Source: Caulobacter zeae (GTDB lineage: Bacteria; Pseudomonadota; Alphaproteobacteria; Caulobacterales; Caulobacteraceae). From it: a stretch of 64,000 nt of DNA. The DNA is taken from NCBI RefSeq assembly GCF_002858925.1, contig NZ_PJRS01000023.1, positions 124,001 to 188,000 on the forward strand. Direction: 5' to 3'. Made by a program: the position numbers and the translations under genes. This document shows, piece by piece, positions 11,794 to 22,630 of this stretch (position 1 is its first letter; every line of letters starts with the position of its first letter). The notes below the pieces were generated by a model that was not told the origin of the DNA, made no database searches, and saw only the letters and a list, made by a program, of their open reading frames with translations.

Positions 11794-11893
11794 TTAAAGC
11801 AGTCCTGATGGGTCGGATCGGGGAGGTGGAACCAAGGCCGCGCCGCCCCGCCGGTCTTGGCGGAAACGGGCGCGACCTGGGAATTTCGTGGCC

Positions 11894-12373
11894 TTACTTG
11901 CCCAGCGCCATTTCGGCGCCGTCGAGGCGGGCGCGCAGCAGCTGCTCGTAGTCGGCCGAGCGCGGCAAGAGGTCGGGGCGGATTTCGGCCAGGCGCTTCT
12001 CGAGGCGGTCGCAGGCCTCGCGCAGTTCAATCAGGGCGCCGTCGATGTCCTCGCGCTGCTGCTCCAGGGCGCTGGCGCGCTCGCGGAACTTCTTCAGCGA
12101 CCGGGCCATCTGGGCCGCGCCGTCGTCGTTCTCGTCATAGAGGTCGAGCAGCTCGCGGATTTCCGACAGCGACAGGCCCACGCGCTTGCCGCGCAGGATC
12201 AGCTGCAGGCGGACGCGGTCCTTGTGGGAATAGACGCGGTTGAGGCCCTCGCGGGCCGGCGTCAGCAGGCCCTTGTCCTCGTAGAAGCGCAGCGCCCGGG
12301 GCGTGGCTTTGAATTCGTTGCACAGCTGACGGATCGAGAACGTGCGCTCGGGACGTCGAAGATCGGCTGCCAT
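11894..12373 (-). CDS. MerR family transcriptional regulator of the fad operon
   Basis: A 159-residue MerR-type regulator. The winged helix-turn-helix is at about 10-80 (FSIRQLCNEFKATPRALRFY, EDKGLLTPAR, VGLSLSEIRELLDLYD), followed by a long dimerisation coiled coil (FRERASALEQQREDIDGALI) rich in Glu/Arg. No metal-binding cysteines are present, so it is not a metal sensor of the MerR/CueR type. It opens the minus-strand operon of beta-oxidation genes and probably controls it and itself, as LiuR-like MerR proteins do for acyl-CoA catabolism in other proteobacteria. The effector is unknown, possibly an acyl-CoA. Confidence 0.85.
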   Translation of the reverse strand: MAADLRRPERTFSIRQLCNEFKATPRALRFYEDKGLLTPAREGLNRVYSHKDRVRLQLILRGKRVGLSLSEIRELLDLYDENDDGAAQMARSLKKFRERASALEQQREDIDGALIELREACDRLEKRLAEIRPDLLPRSADYEQLLRARLDGAEMALGK

Positions 12374-12431
12374 CGGTACCCTCCCAGGGTGCGGCCGGCC
12401 TTCCGGGCCGGGTCATTGGTTATCGCCGTTC

Positions 12432-12480
12432 ACGCTAGACCGGACCCTGCGGAACGTCAACGCTTACGTAAACGTCAACC
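12432..12480 (-). promoter_or_regulatory. Candidate promoter/operator of the MerR-fad operon
   Basis: On the minus strand TTGACG (12460-12455) and TAGCGT (12437-12432) are spaced 17 bases. Overlapping and upstream are the palindrome TTACGTAA (12464-12471) and a direct repeat AACGTCAAC starting at 12453 and 12471, 18 bases apart. Such dyads at the -35 region are usual for MerR-type control. The assignment to this regulator is inferred. Confidence 0.45.
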
Positions 12481-12564
12481 TTGACCTTGGGGCATAGGTT
12501 TACATTCCTATGGCGCGGGCTTAATTTCCTTTCGGTCCCGTCACTTGGACGTGTGGAGGACCCG

Positions 12565-13188
12565 ATGCTCTCGCACGCCGAACTGTGGACCGCGATCGAC
12601 GCCCTGGCCAAGCGGTTCGACATGAGCCCCTCGGCCATGGCCAAGCTGGCGGGCCTGGACCCCACCGCCTTCAACCGCTCCAAGCGCGGCGACGTCGAGA
12701 CGCGCCCCCGCTGGCCCTCGACCGAGAGCCTGGCCAAGGTGCTGGAAGCCACGGGGGTGGGATTTTCCGAATTCGCGGCCCTGACCGAGAGCGTGCAGGG
12801 CAAGCGCGCCGGCATTCCGCTGATCGGCCAGGCGCGGGCCGCGCCGGGCCTGTTCGACGAGGCGGGCGCGCCGCGCGGGGCGGGCTGGGAGGAGATGGAG
12901 CTTCCGGGGCCGCGTGAGGACGGACTCTATGCCCTCGAGGTCGAGGGCGACGCCCTGGCGCCGGTCTATCGCGACGGCGACCGGCTTCTGGTCTCGGCGA
13001 CGGCCGAGCCCCGGCGCGGCGACCGCGTGGTGGTGATGACCACGAACGGCGAGGTGCTGGTCAAGGAGCTGGGCCGGCTGACGGCCCGGACGATCGAGCT
13101 GACCTCGGTGCTGCGCGACGGCGACGACCGCACGCTCGACCGCATGACGGTGGCCTGGGTCGCCTGCGTGCAGTGGGTCAGCCAGTAA
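12565..13188 (+). CDS. HTH / S24-fold transcriptional repressor lacking the catalytic serine
   Basis: A 207-residue protein with an N-terminal lambda-repressor-like helix-turn-helix (about 5-70: AKRFDMSPSAMAKLAGLDPT) and a C-terminal S24/LexA-like domain (about 85-205). The family motif GDSM, which holds the autocleavage serine, reads GDAL here with Ala130 at the serine position. The general-base lysine is kept (LVKEL, Lys167). It should therefore not self-cleave by the usual mechanism. ATG 12565 was chosen because GGAGG precedes it; the longer open frame starts inside the promoter region. It diverges from the MerR operon. Targets are unknown. Confidence 0.82.
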   Translation: MLSHAELWTAIDALAKRFDMSPSAMAKLAGLDPTAFNRSKRGDVETRPRWPSTESLAKVLEATGVGFSEFAALTESVQGKRAGIPLIGQARAAPGLFDEAGAPRGAGWEEMELPGPREDGLYALEVEGDALAPVYRDGDRLLVSATAEPRRGDRVVVMTTNGEVLVKELGRLTARTIELTSVLRDGDDRTLDRMTVAWVACVQWVSQ

Positions 13189-13206
13189 GCCGACCCGACC
13201 TGAACA

Positions 13207-13416
13207 CTAGGTGCGCGGGCAGTCGGCGTGGTGGCCGTTGAGCCAGTCGCGCAGGGCCGCGGCGCGGGGGTCCTCGCAAGACACGTCGACCCGGTAGGAG
13301 GCCCAGGTGTCGTTGTGGGCGGCCTCGATGCGGGCGCCAGGGAACTGCGAGGCGATGCCGCCGATCAGGGAGTCGAATTCCGAACGGTCGTGCGGGCGAA
13401 GGGTGAAGGAAGCCAT
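13207..13416 (-). CDS. Hypothetical protein, 69 residues
   Basis: A small cytoplasmic-looking protein beginning MASFTLRPHDRSEFDSLIGG and ending ADCPRT, with two cysteines (VSCEDPRAAALRDWLNGH and the C-terminal one). There is no membrane segment, signal peptide or known motif I can name. The ATG at 13416 is preceded by AGGAAT at a suitable distance; the longer open frame has no better start. It is convergent with the S24-fold repressor and 18 bases from it. Codon usage is like the neighbours, which supports a real gene, but confidence is moderate. Confidence 0.55.
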   Translation of the reverse strand: MASFTLRPHDRSEFDSLIGGIASQFPGARIEAAHNDTWASYRVDVSCEDPRAAALRDWLNGHHADCPRT

Positions 13417-13533
13417 CGGACTATTCCTGGTTCTGATGGTTCCAAGCCTAGACTCCGAAGTTCGCACAAACCCTTAATTCGAAATTCAGAAAGCGTTCAT
13501 GAAACGAGGCACGGTGTCGCAGGAAGCCGTAGA

Positions 13534-13740
13534 TCCTCCCCCTCTGGGGGAGGTGGCCCGAAGGGCCGGAGGGGGTCGTTTTCAGCTTCCGTTGACTTAA
13601 GCTCCTCCCCCGAGAAACGGGGGAGGTGGCGCGGCGCGGATACGCGACGTGACGGAGGGGGCGACCGCGGGCACGGAGCCCAGTCTCGCCCCCTCCACCA
13701 CTTCGTGGTCCCCCTCCCCCGCCTTGCGGGGGAGGAGTTA
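13534..13740. repeat. Two adjacent family A palindromic repeats
   Basis: The first element runs TCCTCCCCCTCTGGGGGAGG then GGCCCGAAGGGCC and GGAGGGGG. The second begins GCTCCTCCCCCGAGAAACGG and ends CCCCCGCCTTGCGGGGGAGG, next to the lysS stop. Together they fill most of the 329-base gap between the 69-residue gene and lysS. In the rest of the gap (13417-13533) I see only a weak TTAA-N7-TTCA sequence at 13474-13488. Confidence 0.75.
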
Positions 13741-13745
13741 AGACC

Positions 13746-15404
13746 TCAGCCCAGCTTCTCTTCGATCAGGGCGATCGTGCGGTCGATCCCGAAGATCGCC
13801 GCGAACGAGCCGAAGCGCGGGCCCTGGCTCTGGCCCAGCAGCACTTCGTAGAGGGCCTGGAACCAGGCGCGCAAGGGATCGAAGCCGTGGGTCTTGCCGA
13901 CCTCGAACACCTCGTTCTGGATCAGTTCGGCGTCCTGGGTCCCCGCCGGCATGGCCTTCAGCTTGGCCAGCAGGTCGAGGATCGCCGCGCGCTCGACGTC
14001 GGTGGGCGCGCGGAAGGTCTTCGTGGGCTTCACGAAGTCCTCGTAGTAGTTGATCGCATAGCCGGCCAGGCGGTCGAGCAGCGGCTGGCTCTCGGCCGAA
14101 GCGCCCGGGATGTAGCGCGACAGGAAGCCCCAGAGGATCTCCTTGGTCGAGGCGTCGGCGGCCGACACCAGGTTCAGCATCAGGCTGAACGACACCGGCG
14201 AGCCCTGCGTGGGCGGCTTGCCGGCGTGGATGTGCCAGACTGGGTTGTCGAGCTGCTTGGCGGGCTCTTGCCGACCGAAGGCGTCCAGTTGCTGCAGGTA
14301 CTCGTCCGTCGCCTTGGGGATGACGTCGAAATAGAGCTTCTTGGCCGACTTGGGGCTCTGGAACATGTAGTACGACAGGCTTTCCGGCGCGCCGTAGCGC
14401 AGCCAGTCCTCCATCGACAGGCCGTTGCCCTTGGACTTCGAGATCTTCTGGTTGTTCTCGTCCAGGAAGAGCTCGTAGTTGAAGCCTTCCGGCGGAACCC
14501 CGCCCAGCGCCTTGCAGATGGCGCCCGAGGCCTTGACCGAGTCGATCAGGTCCTTGCCCGACATCTCGTAATCGACGCCCAGGGCGGTCCAGCGCATGGC
14601 CCAGTCGGGCTTCCACTGCATCTTCACGTGGCCGCCGGTGACCGGGACCTCGACCTTGGAGCCGTCCTCGTCCTCGAAGACGATCGTGCCCTTCTCGACG
14701 TTACGCTCCAGGGTCGGGACCTGCAGCACCTTGCCGGTGCTGGGGCTGACCGGCAGGAACGGCGAATAGGTGGCGCGGCGCTCTTCGCCCAGGGTCGGCA
14801 GCATCACCTTCTGGATGGCGTCGAAGCGGGCCAGGGCCGTCAGCAGGGTCTCGTCGAACAGGCCGCCCTTGTAGCATTCCGTCGAGCTGACGAACTCGTA
14901 CTCGAAGCCGAAGCCGTCGAGGAAGGCGCGCAGGCGGGCGTTGTTGTGGGCGCCGAAGCTGTCGTGGGTGCCGAAGGGGTCGCGGACGACGGTCAGCGGC
15001 TTGCCCAGGTCCTCGATCAGCGGCTGCTTGTTCTCGATGTTGTCGGGAACCTTGCGCAGGCCGTCCATGTCGTCGCTGAAGGCGATCAGGCGCGTGGGGA
15101 TGTGGTCGTCCACGAGAGCGCGGAAGGCCTGGCGCACCATGGTCGTGCGCGCGACTTCACCGAAGGTGCCCAGGTGGGGCAGGCCCGACGGACCATAGCC
15201 GGTCTCGAAGATCACGGCCTTGGACAGCGCCGGATAGGCTTTCACCGCCTCGTCGGTCTTGCCGGCGTCGATCAGGGCCTTAGCGGCCTCCTGGTCGGCG
15301 CGGTCGGGGAGGCGCACGCGCAGGACGCGGGCGATGGTGGCGCGCGCCTGCTCGAACGGCCAGGAGCGGGCTTCACGGGCGAGGGGGGAGAGGCCTTCAA
15401 ACAT
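13746..15404 (-). CDS. lysK: Lysine--tRNA ligase, class I
   Basis: A 552-residue class I lysyl-tRNA synthetase, charging tRNA-Lys with lysine at the cost of ATP. The class I HIGH-type signature is [17 protein letters not shown] near residue 75, and the KMSKS-type signature is [17 protein letters not shown]. The C-terminal part ([18 protein letters not shown]) is the anticodon-binding helical region. It is unrelated to class II LysS; class I enzymes occur in archaea, spirochaetes and many alphaproteobacteria. The ATG start is preceded by GGTTTATACGCGCGGCC, which has no strong ribosome site. It lies just downstream of the RES toxin gene on the same strand. Confidence 0.95.
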   Translation of the reverse strand: MFEGLSPLAREARSWPFEQARATIARVLRVRLPDRADQEAAKALIDAGKTDEAVKAYPALSKAVIFETGYGPSGLPHLGTFGEVARTTMVRQAFRALVDDHIPTRLIAFSDDMDGLRKVPDNIENKQPLIEDLGKPLTVVRDPFGTHDSFGAHNNARLRAFLDGFGFEYEFVSSTECYKGGLFDETLLTALARFDAIQKVMLPTLGEERRATYSPFLPVSPSTGKVLQVPTLERNVEKGTIVFEDEDGSKVEVPVTGGHVKMQWKPDWAMRWTALGVDYEMSGKDLIDSVKASGAICKALGGVPPEGFNYELFLDENNQKISKSKGNGLSMEDWLRYGAPESLSYYMFQSPKSAKKLYFDVIPKATDEYLQQLDAFGRQEPAKQLDNPVWHIHAGKPPTQGSPVSFSLMLNLVSAADASTKEILWGFLSRYIPGASAESQPLLDRLAGYAINYYEDFVKPTKTFRAPTDVERAAILDLLAKLKAMPAGTQDAELIQNEVFEVGKTHGFDPLRAWFQALYEVLLGQSQGPRFGSFAAIFGIDRTIALIEEKLG

Positions 15405-15449
15405 GGCCGCGCGTATAAACCCTGGCGCGGGATGAGGCTAGGGCGTGGG

Positions 15450-15875
15450 TCAGAACAGGCGCGGATCGAACCGGAACGCCTCCTCGCGCTCGACCCGGAC
15501 GGCGGCGAAGGCCGGATGGCGCGGATTGATCAGGGTGTTGATCTCCTGGGGCACCACCTGGCTGGGCACGCGCAGGCACAACGCCGCGCCGGCGCTCAGG
15601 AAAGCGTCGCCGGCCGCCACGCTGTCTCGCGGAACGGCTTCGAGCACCAGACTCGGCGCATCGTCGGGCACGTGGATCCACAGCAGGCGGTAGTCCAGCG
15701 GCAGCAGGTCGGGCGGCAGGTCGAGATGCACCAGCACCTCCAGCACGGCCAGGCTCGGGCTGGCGGCGGTGTAGAGCATCGGCCGACCGGGCGAGTTCCA
15801 GCGGCCGCCGTAGAGCCGCGCCCCCTCCCCGTCCAGGCCGACGTGCGCAGCCTTGGCGATGCGGTGGACGATCAA
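15450..15875 (-). CDS. RES domain toxin of a type II toxin-antitoxin pair
   Basis: A 141-residue RES-family protein. Members of this family degrade NAD+ and arrest growth unless bound by an Xre-type antitoxin. The conserved core is visible: ARLYGGRWNSPG (Arg20, Arg25), MLYTAASPSLAVLEVLVHLD (Tyr35, Ser39, Glu46) and PQEINTLINPRHPAF near the C-terminus. The frame has no ATG ahead of the conserved Arg, so initiation should be at TTG (15875-15873), which overlaps the antitoxin stop as TTGA. This implies translational coupling at low efficiency. Length fits the family. Confidence 0.88.
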   Translation of the reverse strand: MIVHRIAKAAHVGLDGEGARLYGGRWNSPGRPMLYTAASPSLAVLEVLVHLDLPPDLLPLDYRLLWIHVPDDAPSLVLEAVPRDSVAAGDAFLSAGAALCLRVPSQVVPQEINTLINPRHPAFAAVRVEREEAFRFDPRLF

Positions 15876-16303
15876 GCCGCCAGGCCATGCGCGATCTGGC
15901 CCAGCAGCCGCTCGACGCCCTGAGCGCCCAGGTCGGTGTCGGCCATCGAGATCGGGGTCTGGCCTTCCAGCGTGCGGTTGGGCCGCTCCAGCCAGCGCCA
16001 GGCCCGTTCCTGGTCGCCCAGCACGTCCTCGGCGGCCGCCACCATGCGCGCGATGCGCACCATGCGGTCGGACTCGGCCGGATCCAGCGGCTGTCCGGCG
16101 TCGCGGCGGCGATTGAAGGTCCGCCGCGGCATCACATAGGGCTCTATGGCCGAGAACGGCTGATGCGTGGCCGCCAGGAAGCCGTCGACCGCCGCCACTG
16201 ACAGGCCTTTACGGACCAGCCGGACCACGTCGAACTCCGTGACGAGCGGGCCAGTCACGGCCTCGCCGCCGAGCAGTTCCTGGATTTTCACGACCGGGGC
16301 CAT
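15872..16303 (-). CDS. Xre/MbcA/ParS-type antitoxin
   Basis: A 143-residue antitoxin partner of the RES toxin. The N-terminal half (about 1-75) is the helical DNA-binding region typical of Xre antitoxins of RES toxins (TEFDVVRLVRKGLSVAAVDG, VMPRRTFNRRRDAGQPLDP). The C-terminal DUF2384 toxin-binding domain follows (MVRIARMVAAAEDVLGD, RAWRWLERPNRTLEGQTPIS, ending GVERLLGQIAHGLAA). The ATG at 16303 is preferred to a GTG at 16327, because that GTG lies inside an inverted repeat likely to be the operator. It overlaps the toxin by 4 bases and is expected to repress the pair's own promoter. Confidence 0.87.
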   Translation of the reverse strand: MAPVVKIQELLGGEAVTGPLVTEFDVVRLVRKGLSVAAVDGFLAATHQPFSAIEPYVMPRRTFNRRRDAGQPLDPAESDRMVRIARMVAAAEDVLGDQERAWRWLERPNRTLEGQTPISMADTDLGAQGVERLLGQIAHGLAA

Positions 16304-16315
16304 GCGATCCCAACC

Positions 16316-16340
16316 AAACGCCGCCACCTTGGCGGCGTTT
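16316..16340. promoter_or_regulatory. Inverted repeat, likely operator of the toxin-antitoxin pair
   Basis: AAACGCCGCC (16316-16325) and GGCGGCGTTT (16331-16340) are perfect inverted arms with a 5-base spacer. The repeat lies 12 bases upstream of the antitoxin ATG. There is no T-run on the minus strand, so an operator bound by the antitoxin is more likely than a terminator. Confidence 0.5.
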
Positions 16341-16388
16341 TGAATATAGACCGATGGCGGGTTGTGGACAAGCTGGCGACCGCCAAGC

Positions 16389-16484
16389 GTGGTCCTCGTC
16401 CTTCGACAGGCTCAGGATGAGGACCACGGAACTGCCGTGCAGTAGAAAACCTCACCCTGAGCTCGTCGCAGGACGAGGTTTTCG
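16389..16484. repeat. Intergenic palindromic repeat, family B
   Basis: GTGGTCCTCGTCCTTCGACA pairs with TCAGGATGAGGACCAC, then AAAACCTCACCCTGAGCTCG pairs with CGCAGGACGAGGTTTT. It lies between the toxin-antitoxin promoter and the acs stop. Confidence 0.75.
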
Positions 16485-16490
16485 CATCCC

Positions 16491-18440
<1,950 letters not shown>

Positions 18441-18553
18441 CACGCGTCTCCCTAACGTCTCTTCAGTCGATCTTGTCGTCGCCAGCGATGTTGCCGCTGC
18501 GTCAGTCGTCGTCTTGCGAGCGGGAGTATGCGAAGCGCCGCCTCCCGCGCAAG

Positions 18554-18591
18554 AAGACCAATTCTGTTTCGTGCGGCAGAATTCTGGTCTT
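18554..18591. promoter_or_regulatory. Imperfect inverted repeat upstream of acs
   Basis: AAGACCA-ATTCTG (18554-18566) and CAGAATTCTGGTCTT (18577-18591) pair with a 2-base bulge and a 10-base spacer. It lies about 115 bases upstream of the acs GTG, where a regulator site or leader stem would be expected. I cannot tell which. It shares the 348-base gap 18441-18788 with the family C repeat; nothing else is recognisable there. Confidence 0.35.
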
Positions 18592-18635
18592 GTTCGATTT
18601 GTCGGTTTTGGGGCCGTCGGCGCCCACTCCATCAA

Positions 18636-18771
18636 CCCGTCATTCCCGCCCTTGTGGCGAGAACCCCGGGTTCAACCCGCAAGGGCGGAGCAAGCGGCGC
18701 GCTCAGCGCGCCGCCCCTTCTGCATCTGCGGCGGATAGAGGGTTTCCCGCCACGAGGGCGGGAATGACGGG
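18636..18771. repeat. Intergenic palindromic repeat, family C
   Basis: Arms CCCGTCATTCCCGCC and GGCGGGAATGACGGG flank an inner GGCGCGCTCAGCGCGCC palindrome. It occupies the aldehyde dehydrogenase to acs gap and ends 18 bases before the aldehyde dehydrogenase stop. Confidence 0.78.
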
Positions 18772-18788
18772 AGCTAGGTGGCGGCTCC

Positions 18789-20309
<1,521 letters not shown>

Positions 20310-20442
20310 GGTTTCCTCCGTCGCGCCGTGTTCGGCGTCATGGGGAGGAGGTTGCGCCCGGATTTTTGATGTGGCGCGGCGGCGCGGCGGAGACGGGCGC
20401 GGGGTGTCTCAGGTTTGCGACAGATGGGGCGGCCTCTTAGGG

Positions 20443-20608
20443 ACCCTCTCCCAGAGGGAGAGGGAGGGGCCCAGGCGAAGCCTCGGAGGGTGAGGGGTTT
20501 CAGCGTGTCAGGTTGAAGCGCTGGGCCGTGGTTTTTCCGGAAAGGGTGTAACCACTCACCCTCCCACCGCTTCGCGGCGGGCCCCTCCCTCTCTCAAAGA
20601 GAGAGGGT
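20443..20608. repeat. Intergenic palindromic repeat, family A variant
   Basis: ACCCTCTCCCAGAGGGAGAG at one end mirrors CCCTCCCTCTCTCAAAGAGA at the other. Inner CTCGGAGGGTGAGGGG and CACTCACCCTCCCACCGC stems lie between. It takes up the half of the 300-base gap (20310-20609) nearest the regulator stop. In the remainder (20310-20442) I see no clear motif beyond the aldehyde dehydrogenase leader. Confidence 0.7.
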
Positions 20609-20609
20609 T

Positions 20610-21545
20610 CTAGGAGCGCCCCAGCCCCAGGCGGTTGATCTTCCGGTGCAGCGTCGCGCGGCTCACCCCCAGCGCGCCGGCCGCCGCAGACACGTTGCCC
20701 CCCGCCGCGCCCAACGCCCGACGGACGGCGGCGCGTTCGGCGTCTTCCAGGTCGGCGCCGCGATCGGGAGACGGCAAGCCGCGGCGCAGCTTGTCGTCGG
20801 TCAGCTCCAGGGCCTGGCGGGCGGCGCGGGTGGCGCCGATGACCACGTCGTCAGCGTCGACGGCCAGCATCGGGGTCGAGGCGCGGTCGGCGCGGCCGTC
20901 GGCCAGCAGCACGATGCGCGCGCCGGGGAAGGCCTCGCGGAAGGCCTTGGACTCGATACGACGCGCCGCGTCGTTGACCACCGCCTCCATCAGCCCGGTC
21001 ATGCCGTCCAGCCCCGGCCGGCATGACGAAACGTCGAGCGCGCCGGCCAGCCTGCCTTGCGGATCGAACAGCGGCGCGACGGTGCAGCTAAGGCCGATGT
21101 TGCGGGTGTGGAAGTGCTGGTCGCGGTGGATGGTCAGGGTGCGCTGCTCGGCAAGGCAGGTGCCGATGCCGTTGGTGCCCTCGCGCGCCTCGCTCCACAC
21201 CGCCCCGGTCCACAGACCCCAGCGGTGGAACACCGGATCGTCGGCCGACGCGCCCCGGCGGTCGACCGGCACGCCGGCGCTGTCGGTCAGCAGCACGCAG
21301 GATCCTTGCGCGCCCACGGCCTGGAACAGGGCGTCCAGCGTGTCGGACGCCGCCGCGCGCAGGGCGCCCATGCGCTCCTGGGCCTGCGAAAGCTCGCGTT
21401 CGGTGAGGGTGTCGGGGGCCTTGCGGTTCTCCGGATCCAGGCCGTGCAGCACCAGGCTGCGCCGCCACGAGGCCGCCACCGGCGACAGAGCGGGTCCCGC
21501 GCCGTCGAGCACGGCCAGCACGTCGCGGGCGTGGGCTTGAGCCAT
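20610..21545 (-). CDS. GAF-domain Fis-type regulator without an AAA+ domain (AcoR-like)
   Basis: A 311-residue regulator. The N-terminus has the AcoR-type pattern (SWRRSLVLHGLDPE), followed by a GAF sensor at about 60-200 (SEAREGTNGIGTCLAEQRTL, IGLSCTVAPLFDPQG, LAGALDVSSC). A Fis-type helix-turn-helix is at the C-terminus (GGNVSAAAGALGVSRATLHR). In AcoR and relatives a sigma-54-interacting AAA+ domain lies between these parts. Here the two are joined by only about 60 residues with no Walker A or GAFTGA motif. It should therefore act on ordinary promoters or as a repressor. ATG 21545 is preceded by GGGGAGGAG. It is upstream of the aldehyde dehydrogenase on the same strand. Confidence 0.85.
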   Translation of the reverse strand: MAQAHARDVLAVLDGAGPALSPVAASWRRSLVLHGLDPENRKAPDTLTERELSQAQERMGALRAAASDTLDALFQAVGAQGSCVLLTDSAGVPVDRRGASADDPVFHRWGLWTGAVWSEAREGTNGIGTCLAEQRTLTIHRDQHFHTRNIGLSCTVAPLFDPQGRLAGALDVSSCRPGLDGMTGLMEAVVNDAARRIESKAFREAFPGARIVLLADGRADRASTPMLAVDADDVVIGATRAARQALELTDDKLRRGLPSPDRGADLEDAERAAVRRALGAAGGNVSAAAGALGVSRATLHRKINRLGLGRS

Positions 21546-21760
21546 CAGCGGTCTCCTCCCCGGCTTTCTTCGGGCGACGCCAGGCCGGCACCTTGCGCGC
21601 GGTAGGCGGCCCGGGGCAAGCACGCACAGGTCGAGTTGACCGCCGCTCCGTCGCACGCCGTTCGGGCAGATTGGGGGTCGGCGAAGCCCGACTTCGGGCG
21701 TAAAGCGCTGGCAAGGCCGGTCGCAACCCCGGCCGCCGACGCCTTTCGGAGTACCCCGCC

Positions 21761-22510
21761 ATGCTGCTCGCCCTCTCGACCTGGCCCGAGATCGAAGCCT
21801 ACCTCCAGCGCTCGAAGACGGTGATCGTGCCGATCGGCTCCAACGAGCAGCACGGGCCGACGGGCCTGCTTGGCACCGACTGGCTGTGCCCCGAGATCAT
21901 CGCCCACGAGGCCTCCAGGCGCTCGGACGAGGTGCTGGTGGCGCCGACCTTCAACGTCGGCATGGCCCAGCACCACCTGGCCTTCCCGGGCACCATCTTC
22001 CTGCGCCCGTCGACCTTCATGGCCGCAATCGGCGACTGGACCCGCTCGCTGGGCGCCCACGGGTTCGAGAAGATCTATTTCCTCAACGGCCACGGCGGCA
22101 ACGTCGCCACCATCGAGGCGGCGTTCTCGGAGATCTACGCCGAGTACAGCTTCCGCAAGGAGCGCTGCCCCTTCGCCATGAAGCTGAAGAACTGGTGGGA
22201 CCTCGAGGGCGTCAACGCCCTGGCCATGCGCCAATTCCCGGTCGGCCACGGCAGCCACGCCACCCCGTCGGAAATCGCGGTGACCCAGTGGGGCTATCCC
22301 GACAGCATCAAGACCGCCGACTACGAGCCAAAGATCGCCCCGACGGGCCCGATCCGCGAGGCGCTCGACTTCCGCGCCCGCTACGCCGACGGCCGCATGG
22401 GCTCCGACCCCGCCCTGGCCACGCCCGAAAAGGGCGGCGAACTGGTCGAGCAGGCGGTCGTGTCGCTGATAAAGGACTTGGCGGCTTTTGCGGGTGAGGC
22501 GCGGCCGTAG
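21761..22510 (+). CDS. Creatininase family protein
   Basis: A 249-residue member of the creatininase/formamide hydrolase superfamily, zinc- or manganese-dependent amidohydrolases. Metal and catalytic positions are visible as PIGSNEQHGPTGLLGTD (Glu and His, then Asp), NVGMAQHHLAFPGTI and FLNGHGGNVATIEAAFSE. A further GHGSHATPSE segment supplies the distal Glu. Members act on creatinine, formamides in cofactor pathways and other cyclic amides; substrate cannot be chosen here. It diverges from the GAF regulator with a 215-base gap. A CGGAG ribosome site precedes the ATG. Confidence 0.82.
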   Translation: MLLALSTWPEIEAYLQRSKTVIVPIGSNEQHGPTGLLGTDWLCPEIIAHEASRRSDEVLVAPTFNVGMAQHHLAFPGTIFLRPSTFMAAIGDWTRSLGAHGFEKIYFLNGHGGNVATIEAAFSEIYAEYSFRKERCPFAMKLKNWWDLEGVNALAMRQFPVGHGSHATPSEIAVTQWGYPDSIKTADYEPKIAPTGPIREALDFRARYADGRMGSDPALATPEKGGELVEQAVVSLIKDLAAFAGEARP

Positions 22511-22521
22511 CGCCAAAGATG

Positions 22522-22623
22522 CTCCCCCTCTGGGGGAGCTGTCGCGAAGCGACTGAGGGGGTTGCTCGGCATCGGCCGCGCGCCCCCCTCCGGCCCTCTG
22601 GGCCACCTCCCCCAGAGGGGGAG
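22522..22623. repeat. Intergenic palindromic repeat, family A
   Basis: CTCCCCCTCTGGGGGAG opens and CTCCCCCAGAGGGGGAG closes the element, with GTCGCGAAGCGAC and GGCCCTCTGGGCC hairpins inside. It separates the convergent creatininase-like and kdsD-like genes and ends a few bases before the latter's stop. Confidence 0.78.
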
Positions 22624-22630
22624 GATCGAT

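Noticed and set aside
13474..13488. TTAA-N7-TTCA as a CtrA binding site
   Set aside because: One base differs from TTAA-N7-TTAA and there is no cell-cycle gene beside it; chance occurrence is likely.
16303..16327. GTG at 16327 as the antitoxin start
   Set aside because: It falls inside the inverted repeat 16316-16340 and has no ribosome site; the ATG at 16303 gives the normal family start.
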